From positions 558,001 through 622,000 of the forward strand of contig NZ_PNJG02000002.1 in assembly GCF_003226895.2 (NCBI RefSeq): 64,000 nucleotides of DNA, in the 5' to 3' direction. A program made the position numbers and the translations under genes. Below, in pieces: positions 1 to 9,515 of the stretch (the stretch's first letter is position 1; every line of letters begins with the position of its first letter). The DNA comes from Kocuria tytonis. Lineage in GTDB: Bacteria > Actinomycetota > Actinomycetes > Actinomycetales > Micrococcaceae. The notes beneath the pieces were generated by a model. The model was not told the DNA's origin, searched no databases, and saw only the letters and a program-made list of their open reading frames with translations.

Positions 1-7
1 CGGTCAT
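1..7 (-). CDS. Start of a gene that continues outside the window
   Basis: Reading leftward, an AAGGAGA ribosome-binding site (about 14-20) precedes an ATG at 7..5, followed by one more base of coding sequence. Only the start codon is in view, so no product can be named. It lies about 90 bases beyond the stop of the acyl-CoA dehydrogenase gene on the same strand, so it is probably the next gene of the TetR-dehydrogenase operon. Confidence 0.55.
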
Positions 8-97
8 CGGGTGTCTCCTTGATCGGGCGGCCGGGGAGGATCAACGCTGATCACCCCTGGGCGGGTGTCTCGAGGTGGGTGATGGGGCGCGGCGGGC

Positions 98-1267
98 TCA
101 GTGCGCGGATGCGATGTGGTGACCCACGGTGGCCTTGAGGATCTCGTCCGTGCCGCCGAAGATCGTGAGCAGGCGCACCGCGGTGTACGCCTGGGCCACG
201 GAGGACTCCAGGATGTAGCCGAAGCCGCCGTGCAGCTGCAGGCAGCGGTCCACCAGGTCCTTCACGGTTCCGGTGGCCTGCAGCTTCACCTTCGACGCCG
301 CGGTCAGGTCCAGCTCCCCGCGGTTGAACCGCTCCACGCAGTGCGCCACGTACGCCTGGGACGCCTCCAGTTGCGCGCTCAGCTCCGCGAGCTCGAACTG
401 GGTGTTCTGGAAGTCCAGGACGCGCTCGCCGAACACGTTGCGGGTGGAGACGAACTCCGCGGTCTCCGCGAGCACGCCCTCGGCAACGGCCATGGCGGCC
501 ACGGCCACGCCCAGCCGGCCCTGCGGCAGCTGCGCGGTGATCTGCTCGAGCCCCTTGCCCTCCTCGCCCACGAGGTTCTCGGCGGGCACGCGGACGTCGT
601 CGAAGAACAGCTCGGCGGTGTCCGAGGCCTGCAGCCCCATCTTGTCCAGCTGCTTGCCCGTGGTGTAGCCCTCGTGGTCCTTCTTCTCCACCAGGAAGAG
701 GCTGAAGCTGTCCCGGTTCCCGCGCGGGGAGGTGTCGCCGTCCGTGCGGGCCAGGACCAGGGCGGCGTCGCCCGAGATGCCGTTGCCGATGAACGTCTTC
801 TGACCGTTGAGAACGTACTCGTCGCCGGCGCGCACGGCCTTGCTGCGCACCCCGCGCAGGTCGGAGCCCGCGCCGGGTTCGGTCCAGGCCACGCTCGTGA
901 CCATCTCCCCGCCGAGGATGGCGGGCAGCCAGCGCTGCTTCTGCTCGTCCGTGCCGTACGCGAGCAGGTGGGGCAGCACCCAGTCGTCCTGCAGGTGGAA
1001 CGCGAGTCCCAGGGCCAGGTGGCCCGCGCGCACGAACTCCTCGTCCAGCACCGCCCGGAAGCGGTAGTCGGTGAGGCCCATGCCCTCGAAGTCCTCGGGC
1101 ACCGCGAGGCCCAGCAGACCGGCCTCCGCGGCCTGGTTCCAGATGCCACGGTCCATCATGTGGTCGGCGTGCCACTGCGCGTAGTGCGGGGCCACCTCCC
1201 GCTCGTTGAACTCGCGCGCCACCGAGCGGAACTCCTCGTGCGCTTCGTCGTAGAAACCGTCGATCAT
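98..1267 (-). CDS. Acyl-CoA dehydrogenase
   Basis: Flavoprotein of 389 residues, the usual length of a short/medium-chain acyl-CoA dehydrogenase. It removes two hydrogens at C2-C3 of an acyl-CoA and passes electrons to ETF, which is encoded at the far end of the neighbouring cluster. Visible family features are the N-terminal helical domain, the central WTEPGAGSD-type FAD/substrate stretch, and the C-terminal LHGGFGYILE and FGGTDEI motifs. The start is the ATG at 1267, which overlaps the stop of the upstream TetR gene by four bases (ATGA), so the pair is translationally coupled. The substrate is not clear. Proximity to leucine-degradation genes suggests a branched or short acyl-CoA. Confidence 0.9.
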   Translation of the reverse strand: MIDGFYDEAHEEFRSVAREFNEREVAPHYAQWHADHMMDRGIWNQAAEAGLLGLAVPEDFEGMGLTDYRFRAVLDEEFVRAGHLALGLAFHLQDDWVLPHLLAYGTDEQKQRWLPAILGGEMVTSVAWTEPGAGSDLRGVRSKAVRAGDEYVLNGQKTFIGNGISGDAALVLARTDGDTSPRGNRDSFSLFLVEKKDHEGYTTGKQLDKMGLQASDTAELFFDDVRVPAENLVGEEGKGLEQITAQLPQGRLGVAVAAMAVAEGVLAETAEFVSTRNVFGERVLDFQNTQFELAELSAQLEASQAYVAHCVERFNRGELDLTAASKVKLQATGTVKDLVDRCLQLHGGFGYILESSVAQAYTAVRLLTIFGGTDEILKATVGHHIASAH

Positions 1268-1872
1268 GGGGTCGCCTTTCGTGAGGGTGGGATGTCCAGC
1301 GCCAGCCGGGCCATCTCCTTGAGCACCGCACTGACCTGCTCGTCCGGGCTCGCGGTGCGTGCCCGCGAGTACGCGGTGGAGTTGATCAGGCCGATCACCG
1401 CGAAGGCCCGGGTGGTGTGGTCCTGCAGGGGTCGTTCCGGCTGCAGCGTGCGCAGCACCTCGCGCCACTCGGTCAGGTAGCGCCGCTGGACGTCACGCAC
1501 GCGGTGGCGGGTCCTCTGTTCGAGCGATCCGAAGTCCCGCTCGTGCACCCGGATCAGCGCGGAGTCCGCCAGCGCGAAGTCCACGTGGAAGGAGATCAGC
1601 TCCGCGAGCGCCTCGGGGGTGTCCCCGTGCCGTTCGCGGATCGCACGGCCGCCGGAGAGCAGCCGCGTGGAGATCCCCTCGAGCAGCTCCGCCAGGATCT
1701 CCTGCTTGCTCTCGAAGTGCCGGTACACCCCCGGCCCGGAGATCCCCGCCCGCTCGCCGATGCTCTGCAGGGACACGGCCCGGTAGCCGTGGCGCGCGAA
1801 GAGCTCGGCGGCGGCGTCGAGAATCCGACGACGTCGCTCGCTCTTGGCCTGCTCGCGGGGCGTCCCTGCCAC
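1264..1872 (-). CDS. TetR-family transcriptional regulator
   Basis: 202-residue regulator. The N-terminal helix-turn-helix is clear ([18 protein letters not shown], then [20 protein letters not shown]), followed by a variable ligand-binding helical domain. The start is a GTG at 1872 with a strong AAGGAGG eight bases upstream; longer in-frame starts have no such site. It is transcribed away from the leucine-degradation operon at 2006 and is coupled to the dehydrogenase gene downstream. The divergent layout and the perfect palindrome in the shared intergenic region suggest that it represses both directions and responds to an acyl-CoA pathway intermediate. That role is inferred; the family assignment is seen directly. 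Confidence 0.9.
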   Translation of the reverse strand: MAGTPREQAKSERRRRILDAAAELFARHGYRAVSLQSIGERAGISGPGVYRHFESKQEILAELLEGISTRLLSGGRAIRERHGDTPEALAELISFHVDFALADSALIRVHERDFGSLEQRTRHRVRDVQRRYLTEWREVLRTLQPERPLQDHTTRAFAVIGLINSTAYSRARTASPDEQVSAVLKEMARLALDIPPSRKATP

Positions 1873-1930
1873 GGACCCTCCTTGGTGTCCCGCCCGCGCC
1901 CGGGCCCCGGGGCGGCCGTGGGGTGGGGCG

Positions 1931-1984
1931 TGGACAACGGTGATGCGCATCACTATAGTCCATCCTAGTTATCGAGCATTAACT
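1931..1984 (+). promoter_or_regulatory. Promoter of the leucine-degradation operon with palindromic operator
   Basis: A -35 TGGACA (1931-1936) and a -10 TATAGT (1954-1959) are separated by 17 bases. The end of the spacer is a perfect 14-base palindrome, GTGATGCGCATCAC (1940-1953), abutting the -10. A looser repeat, AGTTA-N8-TAACT (1967-1984), lies just after the predicted transcription start. An inverted -10-like TATAGT also occurs on the opposite strand (1957..1952), fitting a back-to-back promoter for the TetR gene. The palindrome is the best candidate operator for the adjacent TetR protein. No binding data can be read from sequence. Confidence 0.6.
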
Positions 1985-2005
1985 GAAATTGGCCGAAGGG
2001 ACGAC

Positions 2006-3613
2006 ATGGCTTTCCTCACGAGCGCGCTCGACCGCGATGCCGCCGCGTTCCGCAGCAACGGCGAGACCAACGCCCGGCTGCGGGACGAGCTGCGTGAGCG
2101 CACCGCGAAGGCGGCCCTGGGCGGTCCCGCGAAGAGCCGTGAACGCCACCGCTCCCGCGGCAAGCTGCTGCCCCGCGAGCGCGTGGCGCGGCTGCTGGAC
2201 GAGGGCTCCCCGTTTCTGGAGATCGGCGCCCTGGCCGCGGAGGACATGTACGACGGCGCGTGCCCGGCCGCCGGGGTCATCGCCGGGATCGGCATGGTCC
2301 GGGGGCGCCTCGTGGTGGTGGTGTGCAACGACGCCACCGTCAAGGGCGGCGCGTACTACCCCATGACCGTCAAGAAGCACCTGCGGGCCCAGGAGATCGC
2401 GGCGGAGAACCGGCTGCCGTGCGTGTACCTGGTGGACTCCGGCGGGGCGTTCCTGCCAATGCAGGACGACGTGTTCCCGGACCGCGAGCACTTCGGGCGG
2501 ATCTTCTACAACCAGGCGAACCTCTCCGCCCGGGGCATCCCGCAGATCTCCGCCGTGCTCGGTTCGTGCACCGCCGGTGGCGCCTACGTGCCCGCGATGA
2601 GCGACGAGACCGTGATCGTGCGCAACCAGGGCACCATCTTCCTGGGCGGCCCGCCGCTGGTGAAGGCGGCCATCGGGGAGGAGGTGACCCCGGAGGAGCT
2701 GGGCGGCGGTGAGCTGCACACCCTCACCTCCGGTGTGACCGACCACCTCGCGGAGAACGACGAGCACGCCCTGGAGATCGTCCGGGACGTCGTGGGCACC
2801 CTGCCCGAGCAGAAGACCGTGGCGTGGGACGTGATCGCCGCCCGTGAGCCGGACCTGGACGTCTCGGACCTGGCCGGCATCATCCCCGCGGACGTCAACG
2901 GCTCCTACGACGTGCGGGAGGTCATCGGGCGGATCGTGGACGGCAGCGAGTTCCACGAGTTCAAGAGGGACTACGGCACCACGCTGGTCACGGGTTTCGC
3001 GCACCTCGACGGGCACCCCGTGGGGATCGTGGCGAACAACGGCATCCTCTTCTCCGAGGCCGCGCTGAAGGGCGCACACTTCATCGAGCTGTGCGACCAG
3101 CGCGGTGTGCCCCTGGTCTTCCTGCAGAACATCACGGGCTTCATGGTGGGCCGGGACGCCGAGGCCGGGGGCATCGCCAAGAACGGCGCCAAGATGGTCA
3201 CCTCGGTGGCCTCCACCCGGGTCCCCAAGTTCACGGTGGTGGTGGGCGGGTCCTTCGGCGCCGGCAACTACTCGATGTGCGGGCGCGCGTACTCCCCGCG
3301 GTTCCTGTTCATGTGGCCCAACGCCCGGATCTCCGTGATGGGTGGCCCGCAGGCGGCGTCCGTGCTGTCCACGGTCAAGAAGGACCAGCTGGCGGCGCGC
3401 GGGGAGCAGATGGCCCCGGAGGAGCAGGAGCGCTTCGAGGCGCCCATCCGCGAGCAGTTCGAGTCCCAGGGCAACCCGTACTACTCCACGGCCCGGCTGT
3501 GGGACGACGGTGTGATCGCCCCCGAGGACACCCGCCGCGTGCTGGCCATGGCCCTGTCCGCGGCCTCCCTGCAACCCCTTCCCGACCCGGGCTTCGGCCT
3601 CTTCCGGATGTAG
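2006..3613 (+). CDS. Acyl-CoA carboxylase beta (carboxyltransferase) subunit, methylcrotonyl-CoA type
   Basis: 535 residues, the length of the MccB/LiuB/AccD1 carboxyltransferase family. It transfers carboxyl from carboxybiotin to an acyl-CoA, most likely 3-methylcrotonyl-CoA in leucine breakdown. Both crotonase-like halves are present: the N-terminal half with [13 protein letters not shown] and the [15 protein letters not shown] loop, and the C-terminal half with QNITGFMVG and [10 protein letters not shown]. The ATG at 2006 follows GAAGGG; an upstream extension in the same frame runs back into the divergent promoter and is not credible. The biotin carboxylase begins 11 bases downstream. The gene order matches mycobacterial accD1-accA1-fadE19-MaoC-citE, where a leucine role is established. 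Confidence 0.92.
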   Translation: MAFLTSALDRDAAAFRSNGETNARLRDELRERTAKAALGGPAKSRERHRSRGKLLPRERVARLLDEGSPFLEIGALAAEDMYDGACPAAGVIAGIGMVRGRLVVVVCNDATVKGGAYYPMTVKKHLRAQEIAAENRLPCVYLVDSGGAFLPMQDDVFPDREHFGRIFYNQANLSARGIPQISAVLGSCTAGGAYVPAMSDETVIVRNQGTIFLGGPPLVKAAIGEEVTPEELGGGELHTLTSGVTDHLAENDEHALEIVRDVVGTLPEQKTVAWDVIAAREPDLDVSDLAGIIPADVNGSYDVREVIGRIVDGSEFHEFKRDYGTTLVTGFAHLDGHPVGIVANNGILFSEAALKGAHFIELCDQRGVPLVFLQNITGFMVGRDAEAGGIAKNGAKMVTSVASTRVPKFTVVVGGSFGAGNYSMCGRAYSPRFLFMWPNARISVMGGPQAASVLSTVKKDQLAARGEQMAPEEQERFEAPIREQFESQGNPYYSTARLWDDGVIAPEDTRRVLAMALSAASLQPLPDPGFGLFRM

Positions 3614-3624
3614 GAGCCCCGACC

Positions 3625-5697
3625 ATGTTCTCCACCGTGCTCGTCGCCAACCGAGGCGAGATCGCCGTGCGCGTGATGCGCACCCTGCGTGCCATGGGCA
3701 TCCGCTCCGTGGCCGTCCACTCCGATGCCGACGCCGGGGCCCGCCACGTGCAGGAGGCGGACGTGGCCGTGCGGATCGGTCCCGCGGCCGCCGCCGAGAG
3801 CTACCTGGACATTGACGCCGTCCTGGCCGCCGCGCGTGAGACGGGTGCGGAGGCCATCCACCCCGGCTACGGGTTCCTGGCCGAGAACGTGGCCTTCGCC
3901 CGCGCATGCACCGCCGCGGGGATCGCGTTCATCGGCCCCCGGGAGCGCGCCCTGGAGATCATGGGGGACAAGATCGCCTCCAAGCTGCAGGTCGCGGACC
4001 ACGGCGTCCCCCTGGTGCAGGGCGTCTCCGAGCCCGGTCTCACGGACGAGCAGCTCGTGGCGGCCGCGGCGGACATGCCGTTCCCCGTGCTCATCAAGCC
4101 CTCCGCCGGTGGCGGCGGCAAGGGCATGCACGTGGTCGAGCGGTATGAGGACCTCGCCGAGGCCCTGCCCGCCGCACGCCGCGTGGCCAGGCAGAGCTTC
4201 GGGGACGACACCCTGCTGATCGAGCAGCTCGTGGCCACCCCGCGCCACATCGAGGTGCAGGTCCTCGCGGACACCCACGGCCACGTGATCCACCTGGGGG
4301 AGCGGGAGTGCTCGCTGCAGCGCCGCCACCAGAAGGTGATCGAGGAGGCGCCGTCCGCCCTGCTGGACGCCGCCACGCGCGAGCGCATCGGCGAGGCCGC
4401 CGTGGCCGCCGCGAAGGCCGTGGACTACGTGGGCGCGGGCACCGTGGAGTTCCTGGTCTCGGACCGGGACCCGGACACCTTCTACTTCATGGAGATGAAC
4501 ACCCGCCTGCAGGTGGAGCACCCCGTGACCGAGCTGGTCACGGGCGTGGACCTCGTGGAGTGGCAGGTGCGGATCGCGGACGGTGAGCACCTCACGCTCA
4601 CCCAGGAGGACGTCCGCCTGGACGGCCACGCCGTGGAGGCGCGTGTCTACGCCGAGAACCCCGAGCGGGGCTTCCTGCCCACCGAGGGCACCGTGGTGGC
4701 GCTGCGGGACCCCACCGGCCCGGGCGTGCGTGTGGACTCCGGCATCATGACGGGTCAGCGCGTGGGCCTGGACTACGACCCCATGCTCGCCAAGGTCATC
4801 GCCCACGGCCCGGACCGCCGCACCGCGCTGCAGCGGCTCGGCGCGGCCCTGGAGGACACCGTGATCCTGGGTGTGGGCACCAACGTGGAGTACCTGCACA
4901 TGCTGCTCACGGACGAGGACGTGGTGGCCGGGCGCATGGACACCGGCCTGATCGAGCGCAAGCTGCCGGAGCTGCAGTTCTCCCGGCCGGACGCCTACCT
5001 GGAGGCGCTCGCCGCCCACGTGGGTCTCAGCACCCAGGACGACGACGCCGCCCGCGCGCGTTCCCTGCCGGGCGCCCACCACGGTGCGGGGACCGGCACG
5101 GATCCCGTGGTCCCCGCCGGGGTCGAGGGGAACGGGCCGGTCAATGGGAGCCCCGCCGCCGACTTCGCCGGCCACCGGGACCGGCTGGCGGCGCGCCGCA
5201 TCGGCGGCACCGCGTGGCGCGCGGACGGCTTCTCCGCCACCACCGCCCTGCCCGGTCCGGCGCCGTTCGAGGCGGATGCGGCGCGCAACGTCGTGACCGC
5301 CGTAGGAGCCGGGAACCCGGACACCGCCGAGGGGCGCACGGTGCACGTGAGCGAGGGTGCGGCGTCGTTCGAGATCCCCGTGCGGACCCGCACCGGGGCC
5401 GTGCAGGCGCAGCTGGCGCGGATCGAGCGCGAGGTGCACGCGGGCGGACCGGAACTGCGCTCACCCATGCCGGGCACCGTGGTGGCGGTGCTGGCCGAGA
5501 CCGGCGAGCACGTGGCGGAGGGCCGCACCGTGGTCTCGGTGGAGGCCATGAAGATGGAGCACCCGATCACCGCCACCCTGCCCGGGACCGTGACGGTCCT
5601 GGTGGGCGTGGGGGACCGCGTGAAGGTGGACCAGGTGGTCGCCACGATCGAGACTGACACCCCCGAGAACGCGGACGGAGCGGCCCCCGCCGGATAG
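3625..5697 (+). CDS. Acyl-CoA carboxylase alpha subunit: biotin carboxylase plus biotin carrier domain
   Basis: 690 residues. The N-terminal biotin-carboxylase module (about 1-445) starts with [13 protein letters not shown] and carries the glycine-rich ATP loop [12 protein letters not shown] and the [13 protein letters not shown] active-site segment. A disordered Ala/Gly/Asp-rich linker follows. The C-terminal biotinyl domain has EAMKMEH, with the biotinylated lysine near residue 643. It carboxylates its own biotin with ATP and bicarbonate for the partner carboxyltransferase encoded 11 bases upstream. The start is the ATG at 3625 after TAGGAG; the open frame upstream of it is only the shadow of the preceding gene. 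Length and partner fit methylcrotonyl-CoA carboxylase (AccA1/LiuD). Confidence 0.93.
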   Translation: MFSTVLVANRGEIAVRVMRTLRAMGIRSVAVHSDADAGARHVQEADVAVRIGPAAAAESYLDIDAVLAAARETGAEAIHPGYGFLAENVAFARACTAAGIAFIGPRERALEIMGDKIASKLQVADHGVPLVQGVSEPGLTDEQLVAAAADMPFPVLIKPSAGGGGKGMHVVERYEDLAEALPAARRVARQSFGDDTLLIEQLVATPRHIEVQVLADTHGHVIHLGERECSLQRRHQKVIEEAPSALLDAATRERIGEAAVAAAKAVDYVGAGTVEFLVSDRDPDTFYFMEMNTRLQVEHPVTELVTGVDLVEWQVRIADGEHLTLTQEDVRLDGHAVEARVYAENPERGFLPTEGTVVALRDPTGPGVRVDSGIMTGQRVGLDYDPMLAKVIAHGPDRRTALQRLGAALEDTVILGVGTNVEYLHMLLTDEDVVAGRMDTGLIERKLPELQFSRPDAYLEALAAHVGLSTQDDDAARARSLPGAHHGAGTGTDPVVPAGVEGNGPVNGSPAADFAGHRDRLAARRIGGTAWRADGFSATTALPGPAPFEADAARNVVTAVGAGNPDTAEGRTVHVSEGAASFEIPVRTRTGAVQAQLARIEREVHAGGPELRSPMPGTVVAVLAETGEHVAEGRTVVSVEAMKMEHPITATLPGTVTVLVGVGDRVKVDQVVATIETDTPENADGAAPAG

Positions 5698-5816
5698 CCC
5701 GCGGCGCCGGGCACGCCCGCACGGCGCGACGGACCGGCCCCCGCGGCCGCCACCACGACGAGACAGCAGACCCCACCGGCCGAGCACCCCTCGACCGCCC
5801 ACACGGAGGAACAGCC

Positions 5817-6998
5817 ATGAGTGAGAACACCGAACTGAACACGTTCGAACTGTCCGAGGAGTACCAGGCGCTCTCGGACGCGGTGCGCGAGTTCGCGGAC
5901 GAGGAGATCGCCCCGGTCTCCGCGAAGCACGACGAGGAGCACTCGTTCCCGTACGAGATCCAGTCCCAGATGGCGGAGATGGGCCTGTTCGGGCTGCCCT
6001 TCCCGGAGGAGTACGGCGGACAGGGCGGTGACTACTTCGCGCTGTGCCTGGCCCTGGAGCAGATCGCCCGCGTGGACCAGTCCGTGGCCATCACCCTGGA
6101 GGCCGGCGTGTCCCTGGGTGCCATGCCCGTGTACCTCTTCGGTACCGAGGAGCAGAAGCAGCAGTGGCTGCCGCAACTCGCGAGCGGCCAGGCGCTCGCC
6201 GGGTTCGGGCTCACCGAGCCGGAGGCCGGGTCCGACGCCGGCGGCACCCGCACCCGCGCGGAGCTCAAGGACGGCAACTGGGTGATCAACGGCGGCAAGG
6301 AGTTCATCACCAACTCCGGCACGGACATCACCACGCTCGTGACCGTCACCGCGGTCACGGGCACCACCACCACGTCGGACGGCCGGGAGAAGAAGGAGAT
6401 CTCCACCATCCTGGTCCCCACGGACACCCCGGGCTTCACCGCGCAGAAGGCGTACAACAAGGTGGGCTGGAACGCCTCCGACACCCACCCCCTCACGTTC
6501 GAGGACGTCACCGTCCCGGAGGCCAACCTGCTGGGTCAGCAGGGCCGCGGCTACGCGAACTTCCTGCGGATCCTGGACGAGGGCCGCATCGCGATCGCCG
6601 CGCTGTCCACGGGTGCCGCGCAGGGCTGCCTGGAGGAGGCCATCCGCTACGCCACCGAGCGCGAGCAGTTCGGCCGCTCGATCGGCAAGAACCAGGCGAT
6701 CGCGTTCAAGATCGCCCGGATGCGCGCCCGCGTGCACCAGGCCCGCCTGGCCTACTACGACGCCGCGTCCCGCATGCTCAAGGGCAAGCCGTTCAAGACG
6801 GAGGCCGCGATCGCCAAGCTTGTGGCCGGTGAGGCCGCGATGGACAACGCCCGGGACGCCACCCAGGTGTTCGGCGGCTACGGCTTCATCAACGAGTTCC
6901 GGGTGGCCCGCCACTACCGCGACTCCAAGATCCTGGAGGTGGGCGAGGGCACCACGGAGGTCCAGCTCATGCTGATCGCCCGCGAGCTGGGTCTGTGA
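5817..6998 (+). CDS. Acyl-CoA dehydrogenase, isovaleryl-CoA dehydrogenase type
   Basis: 393-residue flavoenzyme with the canonical motifs: FGLTEPEAGSDAGGTRT, then RIAIAALSTGAAQGCLEEA, and VFGGYGFINEF before VGEGTTEVQ near the C-terminus. The last stretch supplies the catalytic-base region of this family. It follows the carboxylase genes by about 120 bases and has GGAGGA before its ATG. Its position between methylcrotonyl-CoA carboxylase and a MaoC hydratase matches fadE19 in mycobacteria, so isovaleryl-CoA or 2-methylacyl-CoA is the expected substrate. Substrate choice is inference from context. Confidence 0.92.
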   Translation: MSENTELNTFELSEEYQALSDAVREFADEEIAPVSAKHDEEHSFPYEIQSQMAEMGLFGLPFPEEYGGQGGDYFALCLALEQIARVDQSVAITLEAGVSLGAMPVYLFGTEEQKQQWLPQLASGQALAGFGLTEPEAGSDAGGTRTRAELKDGNWVINGGKEFITNSGTDITTLVTVTAVTGTTTTSDGREKKEISTILVPTDTPGFTAQKAYNKVGWNASDTHPLTFEDVTVPEANLLGQQGRGYANFLRILDEGRIAIAALSTGAAQGCLEEAIRYATEREQFGRSIGKNQAIAFKIARMRARVHQARLAYYDAASRMLKGKPFKTEAAIAKLVAGEAAMDNARDATQVFGGYGFINEFRVARHYRDSKILEVGEGTTEVQLMLIARELGL

Positions 6999-7077
6999 CC
7001 GGGGCTCCGGGCACCACGTCACCCGAGCACGACTGAACGCGCCGCCCCCTCCGGGGCGCACCGGCAAGGAGAACCGC

Positions 7078-7701
7078 ATGGCCAAGGTCATCGAGCAGCG
7101 CGGGCTGTACTTCGACGAGTTCGAGGTGGGCGCCGTGTACAAGCACGCCCCCGGGCGCACCGTCACGGAGGCGGACAACGTCCTGTTCACCACCCTCACC
7201 ATGAACACGCAGTCCCTGCACCTGGACGCCGCGTGGAGCGAGCGCCAGGAGTTCGGGGAGCGGCTGGTGAACTCCATGATGACGCTGTCGATCATCGTGG
7301 GCGCGTCCGTCGCGCAGCTCACGCAGGGCACGATCGTGGCGAACCTGGGCTTCGAGGAAGTCGCGTTCCCGCACCCCATGCACCACGGGGACACCCTCTA
7401 CAGCGAGTCCGAGATCCTGGACGCGCGCCCCTCCAGGTCCCGGCCGGGCCAGGGCATCATCAGGGTCAAGCACGTGGGCCGCAACCAGGACGGCACCGTG
7501 GTGGCCACGTGCGTGCGCTCGGTGCTCATGCAGGGCGCTCCCGCGGGCGCCGGTCACCACGACGCCGCCGAGCAGGCTCCCCAGGGCGGGTCATCCGAGC
7601 CCGCGGGGACCTCCGGGGCCGGGCTTCCCGGTCGGCAGGCGCCGACCAACGCCGCGGCCCCCTCGCCGGTCGCGGACCCGACAGGGAAGGACCAGTCATG
7701 A
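7078..7701 (+). CDS. MaoC-family dehydratase (probable 3-methylglutaconyl-CoA hydratase)
   Basis: 207 residues. The first 160 or so form a hot-dog-fold MaoC domain (FDEFEVGAVYKHAPGRTVTEADN, then a VNSMMTLS segment and a FPHPMHHGDTLYSESEI strand). The last 45 residues are a low-complexity Ala/Gly/Pro tail. In the equivalent mycobacterial cluster this slot (Rv2499c) sits between fadE19 and citE, where the pathway needs hydration of 3-methylglutaconyl-CoA. The stop overlaps the next ATG by four bases. The fold is clear; the exact reaction is inferred from pathway logic. Confidence 0.85.
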   Translation: MAKVIEQRGLYFDEFEVGAVYKHAPGRTVTEADNVLFTTLTMNTQSLHLDAAWSERQEFGERLVNSMMTLSIIVGASVAQLTQGTIVANLGFEEVAFPHPMHHGDTLYSESEILDARPSRSRPGQGIIRVKHVGRNQDGTVVATCVRSVLMQGAPAGAGHHDAAEQAPQGGSSEPAGTSGAGLPGRQAPTNAAAPSPVADPTGKDQS

Positions 7702-8546
7702 CGACCCCCACGTTCACGATGGGCCCGGCCATCCTCTTCTGCCCTGCGGACCGCCCCGAGCGCTTCGCCAAGGCGGCTGAGCGGGCGGACGCGGTGATCC
7801 TCGACCTCGAGGACGCCGTGGCCCCGGACGCCAAGCCCGCCGCGCGGGAGAACGTGCGCGCCGCGAACCTCGATCCCGCCACCACGGTGGTGCGCGTCAA
7901 CGACGCCGCCTCGGAGTTCTTCGAGGCCGACCTCACCGCCCTGCAGGGCACCCCGTTCACCACCGTGATGCTCGCGAAGGTGGAGTCCGCCGAGCAGGTC
8001 CGCCGGGTCACGGACGCCCTGCCGGGCGTGCGGGTCATCGCACTGTGCGAGACGGCCGCCGGGATCGTGGCGGCGCCGGAGATCGCGGCGGCGAGCGGCG
8101 TCGTCGCCCTGATGTGGGGCGCGGAGGACCTGGTGGCGTCCCTGGGCGGGCGCTCCAGCCGCCGCCCGAACGGCTCCTACCGGGACGTGGCCGTGGCCGC
8201 GCGCGCCGCGGTGCTGCTGGCCGCGGGCGCGCACGGGAAGGCCGCGATCGACGCCGTGCACGTGGACATCGCGGACACCGAGGGTCTCGCCGCGGAGGCG
8301 GAGGACGCCGCGGGGAGCGGGTTCGCCGCCACCGCGTGCATCCACCCGGGCCAGGTGGCCGTGATCCGGGAGGCCTACCTGCCGACCGCCGAGGACGTGG
8401 ACCACGCACGCCGCCTGCTCGAGGCCGCGAAGGGCGCCCCCGGCGTCTTCCGCTTCGAGGGCCACATGATCGACGGGCCGCTGCTGCGCCACGCGGAGCG
8501 CACGCTGGCCCGAGCACCCCGGACCGAGACGAGGGAGACCCCATGA
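7698..8546 (+). CDS. HpcH/HpaI-family (CitE-like) CoA-ester lyase
   Basis: 282-residue TIM-barrel aldolase/lyase of the CitE-like group. It has ILFCPADRPERF at the N-terminus, VILDLEDAVAPDAK with acidic metal ligands, a VVRVND strand, MLAKVESAEQV and the LMWGAEDL acidic motif. The family cleaves C-C bonds of acyl-CoA substrates with magnesium. The mycobacterial neighbour-equivalent Rv2498c acts on 3-hydroxy-3-methylglutaryl-CoA-like esters, which would make this the final step of leucine breakdown to acetyl-CoA and acetoacetate. It is translationally coupled on both sides (ATGA with MaoC and with ETF beta). It lacks the usual HMG-CoA lyase fold signature, so it would be a non-orthologous replacement. 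Confidence 0.87.
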   Translation: MTTPTFTMGPAILFCPADRPERFAKAAERADAVILDLEDAVAPDAKPAARENVRAANLDPATTVVRVNDAASEFFEADLTALQGTPFTTVMLAKVESAEQVRRVTDALPGVRVIALCETAAGIVAAPEIAAASGVVALMWGAEDLVASLGGRSSRRPNGSYRDVAVAARAAVLLAAGAHGKAAIDAVHVDIADTEGLAAEAEDAAGSGFAATACIHPGQVAVIREAYLPTAEDVDHARRLLEAAKGAPGVFRFEGHMIDGPLLRHAERTLARAPRTETRETP

Positions 8547-9349
8547 GCGTGAACATCGTGGTGCCGGTGAAGTACGTGCCGGACGCACAGAAGCAGCGGC
8601 AGTTCCGGGAGGACCTGACCGTGGACCGCTCGGACGCGATCCTGTCCGAGCTGGACGAGTACCCCCTGGAGGCCGCGCTCGCCCTGCGCGAGGCCGCCCC
8701 GGAGGCGGAGGTCACCATCGTGGCCGTCACCGTGGGGCCGGACGAGGCCGCGGGCGCGGTGAAGAAGGCCCTGCAGATGGGTGCGGACGCCGCCTTCCAC
8801 GTGAACGACGCCGCCCTGGCGGGCTCCGACGCGCTCGGCACCTCCGCGGTGCTCGCCGCCGCGATCCAGCACGTGGGCGAGGAGCACGGCGGCGTGGATC
8901 TGGTGCTCACGGGCCTGGCGTCCACGGACGGCGAGATGTCCGTGGTGCCCGCGATGCTCGCGGAGCGCCTGGACTTCGCGCTCGTGTCGCGGGCGGGGAC
9001 CGTGGAGTGGGGCGAGGACCACAACGGTCTGGCCCTGACCCGCGCGACCGCGGACGCCACCCAGACCGTGGCGGTGTCCTTCCCCGCGGTGGTCTCCGTG
9101 ACGGACCAGGCGAACGAGCCGCGCTACCCCAACTTCAAGGCGATCATGGCGGCCAAGAAGAAGCCGTCCGCGGTGCTCTCCCTCGCGGAGATCGGGGTGG
9201 ACCCCACCGCCGTGGGGCGCGACGCCGCGGCCGCGTCCGTGCAGTCCGCCACCGCTCGGCCCCCGCGCGCGGCCGGGACGAAGGTGCAGGACGAGGGCGA
9301 GGCCGGGGTCCAGCTCGCGGCCTACCTGGCGGAGCAGCGCCTGCTTTGA
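8543..9349 (+). CDS. etfB: Electron transfer flavoprotein beta subunit
   Basis: 268 residues. The N-terminus NIVVPVKYVPDAQ is typical of ETF beta, and the AMP-binding core includes DLVLTGLASTDGEMSVVPAMLAE. The C-terminal YPNFKAIMAAKKKP is the conserved contact region for acyl-CoA dehydrogenases. The heterodimer with EtfA carries electrons from the dehydrogenases of this cluster to ETF-quinone oxidoreductase. The start ATG overlaps the stop of the lyase gene, so it is the coupled sixth gene of the operon. EtfA follows after a 166-base gap holding a hairpin. Confidence 0.93.
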   Translation: MSVNIVVPVKYVPDAQKQRQFREDLTVDRSDAILSELDEYPLEAALALREAAPEAEVTIVAVTVGPDEAAGAVKKALQMGADAAFHVNDAALAGSDALGTSAVLAAAIQHVGEEHGGVDLVLTGLASTDGEMSVVPAMLAERLDFALVSRAGTVEWGEDHNGLALTRATADATQTVAVSFPAVVSVTDQANEPRYPNFKAIMAAKKKPSAVLSLAEIGVDPTAVGRDAAAASVQSATARPPRAAGTKVQDEGEAGVQLAAYLAEQRLL

Positions 9350-9442
9350 TCCCAGCGGGGCCCGGGGATGACGACCGCCCCACGGTCCCGGTTCCTGGAC
9401 TGGCCCGCTCCGCTCAGCTGGCGTCCTGCTCCCTTCTCGGCG

Positions 9443-9476
9443 CGTGGGGGCACCGCGTTCCCGCTGCGCCCCCACG
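9443..9476 (+). terminator. Hairpin between etfB and etfA
   Basis: Perfect 9-base arms CGTGGGGGC (9443-9451) and GCCCCCACG (9468-9476) enclose a 16-base loop. No T-run follows. It could attenuate transcription between etfB and etfA or set the 3' end of a shorter transcript. It could equally be a chance structure in G+C-rich sequence. Confidence 0.3.
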
Positions 9477-9515
9477 AACTGTCTCCTTCTTCCACTCCGT
9501 TCGAGAGGAAACACC

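Noticed and set aside
1979-3907. A 642-residue minus-strand frame across the carboxyltransferase gene
   Set aside because: Shadow frame; the composition is Arg/Gly/His/Val-biased and it crosses two real plus-strand genes.
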